Shown here one piece after another: positions 30,726 to 41,319 of a DNA stretch of 64,000 nt; the first letter of the stretch is position 1; each line of letters begins with the position of its first letter. The stretch comes from Capsicum annuum. Taxonomy: Eukaryota > Streptophyta > Magnoliopsida > Solanales > Solanaceae. The translations under genes and the position numbers were made by a program. The stretch covers positions 54,001,352-54,065,351 of the forward strand of contig NC_061115.1 of the NCBI RefSeq assembly GCF_002878395.1, in the 5' to 3' direction. The notes beneath the pieces were generated by a model that was given only the letters and a program-made list of their open reading frames with translations, made no database searches and had not been told where the DNA came from.

Positions 30726-32521
30726 TGTAACGCCCTGAATCTGAACCCAGAACGCAATGCGGTGCTCATAATCCTAAAGGACCATAAGCTAACCCATGAC
30801 CGATATCTGTAACTGAGCCTTGAATAAAAATGGTAATATTGTAAATGTAGAAATGTGAACTGAAAAGCCATAAGGTTTAATACTGACACATAACTGAAAA
30901 TATAGTATACCAATATCAAAACAACCTAAATAACTGTCTGAATATGTTGTAGTCTGAAAGCCTCTAAAACTGAACTGTATGAATAAGGAGTTGATAGGAT
31001 AATCCCCCAACTAACCCCATCTGCTAAAATAAACTAAGTACTAAAAGAATGAAATAGTCAAATAATAACATCCTCGAATGATGAGGACTCACTGCTGACT
31101 CTGATTGCTGAAACTGGAATGCTACTGATACTCTGGAGCGTGTGCTTCTGAACTTATGGTATAAAACACCTTAGCGCAAATGCGTCTATACGATTGAATG
31201 TACTGGTATGAAAATGAGGTAGGCTGAATGCAATGGTTCATTTGCATGAGCAATACTAACTGATTAAATAACATGAATGTGAGAATACATGCATGAATAC
31301 GTAACTGTATCTGAGATCATGATAACACTAACTCATGAATTCTGATAATATGGATTTAGTGATATTTGGGTACTAATACTGAGATACTAAAATACTAACT
31401 CTATTGAGTACTAAGGAACTGATGTTATATTACTGATAAAAGAAAGACAATTTTTGACAGTTTTGATTATGAAGAACTGGTCTGATTGACTGTATCTAAT
31501 AGTCCTGATATCTGAATATTGGTAACATGAATTTTGTATAATTAATATACTATTAATTGGGTGACTGTGTCTGACAGTCCTGATTCTGATGGAACTAGCT
31601 GAGTTCTATACTGAGCTGAGTGACTGTATCTAATAGTCCTAAAATTGTAGAACTGAACTGAGTTCTATTACTGAGACTGGATCTGAATCTGAGATTGAGG
31701 GAGGCAATCATCTAACTGACATGCCCCAAAACTGAACTGGTGGGGTCCAACCTATAACCTCAACTAGAAGAGTGTCTGTACCGTGCCACGGGTAAAGATG
31801 AGCTGTGAGTAAACCCTCTGTGATAAGGAGCTCTTCCGTCAACCCTTCCTAGTAGGAAACTCAAATGAGGTGTATAATGCCTAAACTATCCTAGTAGGAA
31901 ACTCAAATGAGGTGTATAATGCCTAAACTCATAAGGTACATCTCAACCTACGCTGGCTATATAGTTTTGGAAATGCAAAAATTGCTTCTAAGGATCACAC
32001 CGTCTAGTGACTAACAGGTGAGTCCCCATCCTTGGGTTCACTCGGTGCTGAATTCTACTCTCCTTGGGTTCACTCGGTGCTGAATCCTACTCCCCACTGA
32101 AGAGACACTGAACTGATTTAAACTAAACTGAACTATTACTGATAGTATCTTTTAGCTGATTTGAACAGAGTTCTCTAAATTTCATTGACAGACAGAATAC
32201 TACCGAGGTCGGATAAGTGACTGAGATTACTGAGATTATTGAGTTTTCCTCAGTCATATAACTAACAGAATTCTAATGTTCATGGGTTGTATGGGAGTAT
32301 CATGAAAACTGACACTGGCTCTAGCCACATAGCTAAATTGTTGGGTACAAGTACCCCCAGACTCGATAGCATGAAACTGACAAGACTTGACACTTCGTGA
32401 ACACATAACCAATATCAACAATTCATAATACAATAAGTTGGGGATTTCATGAAACACATGGTTGTAATGTTGTACATGGATGGAATTGCATATAAACATG
32501 CCATACTTTCATCAACCTAAT
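30726..32521 (-). mobile_element. 5' LTR of the gag-only element, truncated
   Basis: The inner end GGCGTTACA (minus strand) is intact at 30726. Similarity with the 3' LTR continues to CATACTTTCATCAACCTAAT at about 32520 and then stops, where the 3' LTR still has about 1 kb to go. A short insertion (about 31937-31965) and a 35-bp duplication (CCTTGGGTTCACTCGGTGCT, about 32028-32092) distinguish it from the other LTR. Confidence 0.8.
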
Positions 32522-32526
32522 CCTCA

Positions 32527-34512
32527 TCAGCAGCAGAGCCCTCGAAGCACTGCCATAACATGTGGATAAGGTATTTCGTCCAAGTAAAGAACTTTGCATA
32601 TACAAGATCTTATTTGAAGATCAATGGTGGCAACATCACCATGACCGGTGATACTGAAATTGTAATCTTTTATTTGATGAGATAATAACCTATTCCCCTA
32701 ACTGATGTTCGTAGATAATTTTTTTTGATCTCTAGAACAAATGGGGTTCTTCTTGGGCCCTCAAACTGTACACGCCTTTTGTTAAAAAATTGGCCATATT
32801 TCTTGTTTATTGTTTCAAATAGAGCCTTGATGGGAAATTCTATTTCATCTCCAAACAACGAACTCACCGATTCAGCTATATTTGATGTCATAATATTGTA
32901 CCTATACAAAAGAATCACTTAGTAACACATCATACTAAACTTGTAACTAAAACAAGACATTAAATTCATAAAAATGTACCTATCTGTCGGACAGAATGCC
33001 CGGCTTCATCTCTCAAAACCGACACGTACGAGAAGTTCTGCTACCTTGGGATGCATATTCATTATTTGATTGAAATGGTCTAAAAACTCCTCTCTACTAT
33101 ATGCTTTAGCTGCTTTATAAAAAAGGTTCACGACCCTTTCATTGTGATAGTTGGTCTGAATGTTCTCTCTAAGATGCCTGATGCAACAACCAAAGTAAGC
33201 TAAAGTGAGAAAAATTGAACCCATCTTTGGAATACTTGGATGCCTATCTAAAATAAAACACAACTCTTCGGTATCTTCGACACAGCTTCGTAGTTGTTAA
33301 AAAAAACTATAAGAGGCATCACATTCCTTGTCTGCTACACAAAAAGCGACAGGAAAGATATGATTCTCCGCATCCCGCTCCACCTCTGCTAGAAAAATTC
33401 CATTATACTTGCTCCTCAAGAAGGTACCATCGATGGCTATGCCTTTTCTCAAATATCGAAAACCTTGAATCCAATCACCATAGGATACAAAAAAGTACTT
33501 GAACCTTTTTTTTCATCAACATGCAATGCCGTCTTACTTTTGAGATTTGTGGACTCAGTCATGTAATGGTAGGCATCTAGTACTGCATACCCATGCTCGT
33601 GTGTCCCCCTAACCAAGTCCTTAGCAATCCCTATGCCCGTATATATCTTTAAATAACTAACCAGGACACCCAATTCTGTAAGGAGTTAATTGGCTATAAC
33701 CCTTATAGAAGGTCCTTTGCCATCAGGGAAACTACTCTTGAAATATTAACTGAGGACCTTTGCCGTGGCGTGAGTATTTTGGCCCGAGATGGGCTCAGAA
33801 AAAAATGTGCGATGCTTTTCATGTTTATGAATGATGAATCTGTCAGAACTTACGCACTTCACCGCTCTAAACCACCACTTGCAGTTTAGATTAGCACGTT
33901 TGTAGCAAAAGACACTGCTCGAATTAATCACCTTCTTTATTCTAAAATTTTTTTTCAAGCAAGAAATAAACAAAGTGGTAGATAGTTCATTCTTGTCCTT
34001 GAATGACATTCCATTGAAAAGGCCGATCTTAATGTCTTGAAAAGTGCCAGACTGTGTCGATCGAGAAGAACTGTCGATCATATTGGTCGTATCAACGGGC
34101 TTAGGTGTTAAATCATCATCTAGAATATTCATGTCTAGATCATCCAACCTATCATCAAAGATGTTTTGTTGTTGTTGTTCTTATATGTTCTGGTTCTCAT
34201 TCTTTCTCCTCTTTTCAACCACGTACACCCTTAACACCGGTCTGGATGAATCACTAAGATAAGCACACAACCAAACCTGATCAGTTATCTTGAAAGGTAG
34301 TACTCTCTAATTTTCAAAGGAGCTGTGTATGTAGATGATGATGCATTTTTTGGTTGATAATTCAGTCCACAATAGCTGATGATTAAGTTCATAAACTCAT
34401 CATATGAAATATCACTTTGGACTGTCATAGCTATAGTCTCTAGTATTTCACCCTCTTTCCAATGCCATACGTATCGATTAATCTTTTTGATCCATTGACC
34501 ATGACAATCCAC
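32527..34512 (-). pseudogene. Mutator-like (MURA/MULE) transposase, decayed
   Basis: Segments in order on the minus strand: 34512-34285, an N-terminal domain (GQWIKKINRYVWHWKEGEI, SDISYDEFMNLI); 34147-33746, a DNA-binding region (IGLFNGMSFKDKNELSTTLF, RANLNCKWWFRAVKC); 33673-33449, then in another frame WIQGFRYLRKGIAIDGTFLR with the first catalytic Asp at 33431-33429; VAFCVADKECDASY; LDRHPSIPKM with the second Asp; FGCCIRHLREN; RYNIMTSNIAES; and finally a SWIM finger, CICKVLYLDEIPYPHVMAVLR, in which the third ligand is Tyr instead of Cys. Frameshifts near 33480 and 33300 and several stops inactivate it. The C-terminal end is cut at about 32524, where the truncated LTR begins. Upstream it is flanked by 21-bp-period array 8. 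Confidence 0.75.
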
Positions 34513-34599
34513 CCTTATTGTTATTGATCCCTCAATTAGTGGTACCTAAATAAAATCATTTGTTAAAAAATATTAATAGTTATTTCATAGTGCCGTAAA

Positions 34600-35320
34600 T
34601 AAATCCCAATAGATATGTAATCTGTTGCAACAGGTAAGTGATCAGTCGCAACAGATTACTTACGTGTTGGGATTCATGTTACGCTTTTAAAGCTGATTTC
34701 AACAGATGAGTCATCTGTTGTAACAGGTGAATCATATGTTGCAATAGACTATATATCTGTTACAACAGATGAAGTGCATGTTGGGATAGTTGTTACAGTA
34801 TTAAGGTACCTTTGAAGCTAATTCCAATAGATAAGTGACTTATTGCAACAGATAATTAACCTATTGCGACAGATGACTTACCTGTTGCAACAGATGAAAA
34901 TTTATTGGAATCGAGGTCAGGTTCTATCGTAACAGGTTACTAATATATTGCAACAGATATTTACCATCTGTTGGATTTGAGTTTAGGTTCTATTGCAACA
35001 GATTAATAATATATTGCAACAAATATTTACCCTATTGCAACAAATAACACGTCTATTAGAATCGAGTTCAGGTTCTGTTGTAACAGGTTACTAATCTATT
35101 GCAATAGATATTTATTATGTTGCACCTGATAACTAGTCTGTTGCAATAGATGGGTCATATATTGCAATAGATGACCTATTTGGTCGACTCATGTTACGGC
35201 ACTATAGAGCCGTAAACTTGAATCTAACATATAAATCTTCTATTGAAACAGATGTCTCATCTGTCGCAATAGATGATTGATCTAGTTAAACAGATGGCTC
35301 TTATGTTGCAATCATGTTCG
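34600..35320. repeat. 21-bp-period array 8, upstream of the MURA pseudogene
   Basis: Units such as ATAATTAACCTATTGCGACAG and ATGACTTACCTGTTGCAACAG follow at exactly 21 bp, with interspersed GTTCTATCGTAACAGGTTAC-like variants. This is the same motif family as arrays 1-7. The block at 34650-34850 repeats ACAGATGAGTCATCTGTTG-type hairpin units. Confidence 0.8.
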
Positions 35321-35454
35321 CATGCTATCTATTATTTATAAAACAGTACAAAACAGTTACCCAGATGAGAAATTCAACTAAAAATAATAATTTGACTTAT
35401 CAAAATCTCCTATGAAGTAATTCCAAAGTGAAAAATGATGTACGAAATAAAATT

Positions 35455-35690
35455 TGACCTTAAAAATTGGTCAAACAGCAACAGTAGCGGTAACAATAAC
35501 AATAATAACAATGATCAACAAGAGGAAAATGAAGATGATAATGAAGTAGAAGATGATAATAATAAAGCAGAATATGATGAATAAAGCAACAACAATAATG
35601 AACAACAAAATTCGCTAAGAGAGAGAAAACAACAATGGATGAGAAGAGAGATAAATACGCCTTTTTTCCCTTTGTTTTCCGTTATATAAG
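35455..35690 (-). other. Possible 5' leader of the MURA gene
   Basis: Read on the minus strand the region is pyrimidine-rich and includes a TATATAACGG motif near 35688-35679 followed by CTCTCTTCTC. Low-complexity CAA/GAT-type triplets fill 35470-35600. It resembles the leaders of the neighbouring Ulp1 genes in style; no exon was defined. Confidence 0.25.
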
Positions 35691-36571
35691 GTAAACATTT
35701 GGATCAAAGTATAAATTTAAAAACTTCTGGGCTATTCTCAAATTTACCTAACTTTCTTAATCCATAATAAAGTAATTCTCACCTCCACTCAATTATTAAG
35801 ACTTGTGTCACCTACACCTCATTTAAAACTCTTTTGTCACTTACAGCTCAAAGCCCCTAGTTTCTTTATGCCTTTGGATAATTTTTTATTGAATTTCATA
35901 TGCATATGAACCAGGATATATAGTTTGCACATTGATGCATTGAGGATGTTTGATAATATGTCATAATCGACTTGCTCTGATAACTTCTCTTTTAATTGGT
36001 ATTCTACAACAGGGTTATTAGATACATTAGAAAAGTTCGGTCAAAACCAACACGTGCAAGTTTTACTTTCAATATTCTCTGCATATGAAATCATGTAAGC
36101 ATCAAATTAGATATTAATGTGTATCAATAAACAAATAGGATGTTATGTTGATTTATCTTCAACATTATACCTTTAATATTTTTGGGCTTATTAAAATGAA
36201 TTAAAATTTTAGGTTACTGATAACTTATTTTACGACATATGGTCTTCAGTTTCCGATAATTCTTGCATATAATTTAGAAAATGAATCAAATCAGTTATGC
36301 TATCCTACTAATAAAACAACATGAGTTTGTATTATTGCTGATATTAACTTGACCTAATAAAGTATTGCATTAAAATTGAATCAAAGAAGTTGTATGATAT
36401 CCAAACACTGTGTAAAGATCCGCTTGATAAAATAACAAATATATTCCTTAGTGTAAGTGTAGAGTTTGATATTGGTTTGATGCCGACAAACCAGTAGTTA
36501 TATTTATTTCATGAAATTTTGATGCTAAATGAATAAGAGTTTTCCTCAGACGTAATCGATGTGATTATTTA
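35691..36571. other. A+T-rich spacer
   Basis: No gene or repeat recognised. The end of the Mutator-like element may lie in here, but no terminal inverted repeat was identified. Confidence 0.4.
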
Positions 36572-36864
36572 ACACTCTCCTATTTTTGTATTTGCTCCTT
36601 TTGGGTTGGACACACCATTAATAAATCTCATAGTCCTACAAAATTAAAATAATTTATCAATATATCCTTAATTAGATTTTGTACCTCTTTTCAAATTAGT
36701 AATTAAATACATTAAAAAAGATTTTTTCAACTAATGATTTTGATAATTTGAACAAGGATACAATTGAAAGATTTTAATAAAATTATTCTTACAAGATTAA
36801 AAGAGCACTTAAAAAGAAATATAAACACACCTCAAAGGGAGCAAATAAAAAGTAATGGAGTGAG
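36572..36864. mobile_element. MITE with inverted termini
   Basis: The left end CACTCTCCTATTTTTGTATT with TGCTCCTTTTGGG is mirrored by the right end (complement CACTCCATTACTTTTTATTT with GCTCCCTTTGAG). At about 293 bp, A+T-rich and noncoding, it is a typical MITE. It may have an ACTCTCC/CTCACTCC border, but the target duplication was not resolved. Confidence 0.7.
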
Positions 36865-37339
36865 TTTTTGTTAATGTTCAAAGATTGTAATGATCATGTC
36901 TATTTTAAACTTTATTCCTTTACAGCAATTCATAACGATTTGTTGCACCATTATCTTTTTTTTTATCCTATCCTTTTTATGCTTTGAAGAATTTACTAGA
37001 TTTATGCCTTCAGAAGGCGGAGTACTATAAGCAAAAGTTGAAAAACTTCTCCACGAATAATAAATTATGCCAAGTTATATATAAACTCGATTGTCTTAAG
37101 TATAAGCTAATATTTTTCACGTGCCAGCAACATTAATAAAGATCATAAAGTAGTAATAAAAAAACAAACACCCTGAATGATTTAATAGTTTAAGCTCTAT
37201 CATAAATAATTAGAAGTGGTGAATTAGCTCTCCTGACATAATTCATAATTTAAAATTGAATATGCAGTGGCTCTGCTCAGTAAGTGGGTAGTCCTAAAAA
37301 AATTATTCGTAAAATTTTTTTATAGCCCTTTCTCTGTGT

Positions 37340-37600
37340 CGTCCTATTTCGAACTAATCGAAACAACACACAACATATGGTGGTCCTTGTTATTCTCGGA
37401 TTTTGAAAATTTAGTTTTTAGAGTCGCCACCTAAACTTTTTAGTAAAATTAGGACAAAATTATTTTTATGTAAAACTCTATTTTGGTCGTTAGAAAATGT
37501 TTTGAGATTCTGAGTAAGGATCTTAGTTACTCGAGGGAAAGGTGTTAGACGCCCCTCAGAGCCTATCCGAAGATAGTCCTTAAATTTAATTTAAAAAAAT
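37340..37600 (+). mobile_element. LTR-retrotransposon leader/LTR fragment
   Basis: AGAGTCGCCACC (about 37420) and GGGAAAGGTGTTAGACGCCC (about 37536) are the same landmarks found, in reverse orientation, in the fragment at the left edge of the window. No ORF is attached. Confidence 0.45.
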
Positions 37601-38059
37601 ATTTAGAAAATATTTGATTCATTATTCGCTAAAAATTGTGATTAGAAACCATTATTATTTTTATTATTATTATTTTTATAAAAAGAAAGCTTAAGGTATA
37701 GGAAATGTGATGCTACCATGTACAAGAAAGTAATATAATTATTGCAAAAATATATATGTATTTTAAAATATGGAAAAGGATGGTGATATAATTTATACAT
37801 ATATTAGAAAGTGTAAAGTCTTATAATTCTACAAGAAAATTATTTAAAAATATGTGTAGTTAAGTATATAACTAAAACTATTATAGAGTAAATAAAAGTA
37901 TTTTTTAATGGGTATGAGAATTTATTTATAAAAAAAATATGTATATTTAAGAGTATGTGAAGAGTTATTGATAGATTGAAATTAAGTGAAAAATAAGTGT
38001 AATGGCATATGGTAGAGCTGAAATACGTATGAATAATAATAATAATAATTAATAGTTAA

Positions 38060-38091
<32 letters not shown>
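38060..38091. repeat. AAT trinucleotide microsatellite
   Basis: About ten AAT repeats run directly up to the first base of the element A LTR; a shorter run lies at 38031-38048. Confidence 0.9.
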
Positions 38092-38093
<2 letters not shown>

Positions 38094-40961
38094 TAACAAT
38101 CTGAATTTTGATGAAATATGTGAAATATATATTTTTGTGTGATTTAAGTATTTTAACCTCTCCGTAGTTGCATTGTAGTATTTTTGGGGTGTGGGATTGA
38201 TGACACATCCCAATGCATTTTGGTGTTCTTTGTGCGACATTGTGATTTTTGGTGGTACTGAAAGCTTTATATTTGATTTCTGTTGATATATTTTGATCCG
38301 TGTGATGGATGAAAGAACAGACTGCACCAGCAGATCCAGAACGTCAATTTTAAGGTGGTAATATGTTTGGTCTGGTTCTATGACTTTTAAATCTCAGTTC
38401 GATCTCTATTTGAAAAGTTGTAATTTTGGGTTTCGGGGTCAACTTTGTGAAAAAAATGTCTTTTCGAAAATCTTATATCTCCATTGAGTCCAGAGCATCG
38501 AATTTGATCACGGAATTTCGAATGAATTCCGAGAGGACCGCGGGGACTAGAATGATCCAAAATCCCCAACTGATGCACCACATATCTGGTTCACCCGCTA
38601 TCGCGATAGGGCCAATAGTCAGGATGTCGCAACCGCGACCCTATTCTAAAGACAATTAAAAAATATTACGTTTCTACCTCAAAGTGAAATATAATACTTG
38701 TCGCGATCGTGATAGCCCTGGAAAGCGAGATACCGAGATCGCAACCCGTGGTCTACAATCGCGAGTACTGAGTATAAGTATCTATGTTTCGTTATTTTTC
38801 ACCATTCTTGAGACTAGGAGCTTAGGGTTTCTTGGTTTTGAGCAACTTTCTTCAGTTCTAAATTTGTGTAAGCTCCATTACACTCATTTCAACTAAATTC
38901 TTTCATCTTTTACATTGGATTCTTGTTTTTATTCGAATTTGAAAGTAGAAATTAGGGATTTTAGCTCCGAAGGCCCAAAATTAAATTTCTTCGAATTAGG
39001 CTCCAATTCAATATATTTTCACTTGAATAATATTCCTAATCCTATAATTACTAGTTTTCCTCAATTTCATCTTCAAAACAACTTCGATTCTCGATTTTTA
39101 AATTGATTTTAAAGATTGTTTTCGGTAAAGTTTAAAAGTGGTTTTTTTTCAATTTGTATCTCGTTTTAACTCATTTTTGCTTGGGTTTTCAGCTGTAGAC
39201 TTCTAAAAACATGGGAAATATGTTTTTGAAACAAAGTTATGATTTTGCCCTTCTTTTTCAAAAACTCATTTTAGAGGTCCGTTTTAGCCCCAACTAAAAA
39301 ATAGGCAATATAGGTATTGTTGGTTTCCTTTTGACACATAGGTTCTGTATTTTGATGTTTTAGTTGATTTTGGGACTGTTCGTGATAAGTAAGATGTGGG
39401 ATTGAAGGCTTTTGTTGCGATTTTCAGTCTTTAAGGTAGGTTATGGCTTAACTCTTTCAGACTGAGATGGGTAGTTAATTTGTATACAAAATGCAAGTTA
39501 AAGGGATGAGAACTAATAATGAAATTTGTTATCTTAATGTGTTGTGCTCGTGTGGGGTCATATATTTGATAATTGTTGGTTTTGAGACATTAAGTGATAT
39601 GTGTAACCGTGTGGGATCTAATATGATGTTGATAGCCTTATACACACGTGAATAATTGTCTCTTGTTGATGAAAAAGCATGTTGGGGTACTATTTCTGTA
39701 TTGTGACATATCATACATTATTGACATATGAAACATGTGGATATTCATGGATGGCTGGAAATAATGAGTGGATATTAGGTCACGTGGTTGTAAAAATGTA
39801 TCATTATGGTTGGTAGTGAAAATACATCATGTGGTTGGTTGTGGAAACACTCATCATTATTGATAATAAGCATTACATCTTAATATCATACTCATTCATG
39901 AAATAATGACACCGTCATAGAAATACTGGCAATACCTTTCGATAAAATCTTCCCCGAGGGATGTGCTAGGGAATAGATATTGTGACATCTTATAAACCCT
40001 CCCTAAGGTATGTGCCGGGGAGGAGATATGATATCTGGATTGTATACAGGTTGATAAACCCTCCATGGGTCCTACATCGAGAATCTTTAGCTCTGTAGGT
40101 GTATACAAAGACTATGTGATGGCCTCGAAAGTTGTGTGACAATCTCGTGCATCATCACCTCATCATCTCATTGTATCTACTTCATTATCCTTGTGATGTG
40201 ATTGTACTTTTGTTTTGATTTTTTACTTATGTAATTGTTATATCTTCCTTTACTTGTACTTGATGATCTTGTGTATATAGATATATCGTCCTTCCTTGTT
40301 CTGCCTGTATGTGTTATATTGTATATTTATGACCCCTTTCTAGTTTGTTGTAATATATGTGATATTATTGAACTGTTAGTGTAAGCGGTGTGGGCTACCA
40401 TAGTGGGACATTTACTGATTACAAGAGATATGCCCTTAGTGTGTATTTTGTATGCTTTATTTTCTGCTCTGTTCGATCGGTCTATAATACCTACTGAGTA
40501 CAAATGGACGGTACTCACTTCTACTATACACTTTCAGTATAGATTTAGGTTTGGGTGCGCCCCACGTTGCTTGATTCTGGCGGTATTTGGAATTTTCAAG
40601 GTAGTGCGTAATTTTCAGGGATACAAATGTCTTCTACTACTTTTCTCTAAAGACTATGTCTTTACTTTCATTTTAGAGACAAAGTTTCTCTTATATTTTG
40701 GACATCTTATGTATTTTATTTGGATTCGAGTCGTATTAGATACGTTCTTACACAATTGACAACGGGTTTTGGGATGTATGCTATCTTGGTTATGTTTCAT
40801 TTCGCATTTGTGACATTGTTATGGTCTGGCATTGTTCTAGAAGCCCTACCTTGGGGTTAGTGTTATATTTTTCCCCTTGTATATTAGTTTGGGTGATAGG
40901 CTTACTTGTCAAGGTTCGCCGTGACAAGTGACATCACACCCCTCATTTTTGGGTCCTGACA
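38092..40961 (+). mobile_element. 5' LTR of Ty3-gypsy element A
   Basis: It begins TGTAACAATCTGAATTTTG next to an AAT microsatellite and ends GGGTCCTGACA, followed by a primer site. The length is 2870 bp. A CpG-rich block with TCGCGATAGGGCC and related near-palindromes sits at about 38590-38770. No open frame of note. Its 3' partner is outside the window or destroyed. Confidence 0.7.
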
Positions 40962-40963
40962 AA

Positions 40964-40976
40964 TTGATATCAGATC
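40964..40976 (+). other. Degenerate primer binding site of element A
   Basis: TTGATATCAGATC, two nucleotides after the LTR end, corresponds to TTGGTATCAGAGC (tRNA-iMet) with substitutions. Confidence 0.6.
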
Positions 40977-41168
40977 AACCAGGTTCATTGATCTCAAAAG
41001 TGTAAGAACGGGATGTCTAATAGAGTCCTGCGGATCAGTACGTAGACGTTCGTATCTATCTTCATGAGGCTATAGGATGTCTTTAGGAAACTTCCCTCAT
41101 TTTTTTATTATCGTGCGAATTTCTTCCACACCTTGTGTTCTAAGTCATGTTTCACTTTTTCTGTGCAG

Positions 41169-41319
41169 ATGGTGTTGACTAGGTCCTGCGAGAGTAGAGA
41201 TATGGAGACTTTACCCATAGAAAGATCCTCAAGTTGTGGATGGACTCGAGGGAATGGAGGGCCCGTTGATCAGCCCCATCTAGGAGGAGTGCTAAGGGAC
41301 TCTACCCTGAGTCTCAAGA
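41169..41319 (+). pseudogene. Start of gag of element A
   Basis: An ATG at 41169 follows a leader with the phrase TCTGTGCAG typical of these elements. The frame MVLTRSCESRDMETLP... continues to 41319, where element B begins. The rest of gag resumes at 53466. Confidence 0.55.

Noticed and set aside
24216..32521. Two separate solo LTRs instead of one element
   Set aside because: The PPT at 26969, PBS at 30709 and gag between them, all on the minus strand, show a single element with two LTRs.
10165..35320. 21-bp period as a source of 21-nt small RNAs
   Set aside because: The equality of unit length and siRNA size is likely coincidence; small RNAs are cut by length from any precursor.
38049..38327. 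92-codon minus-strand frame ending in a Tyr run
   Set aside because: The Tyr run is the AAT microsatellite and the rest lies in noncoding LTR.
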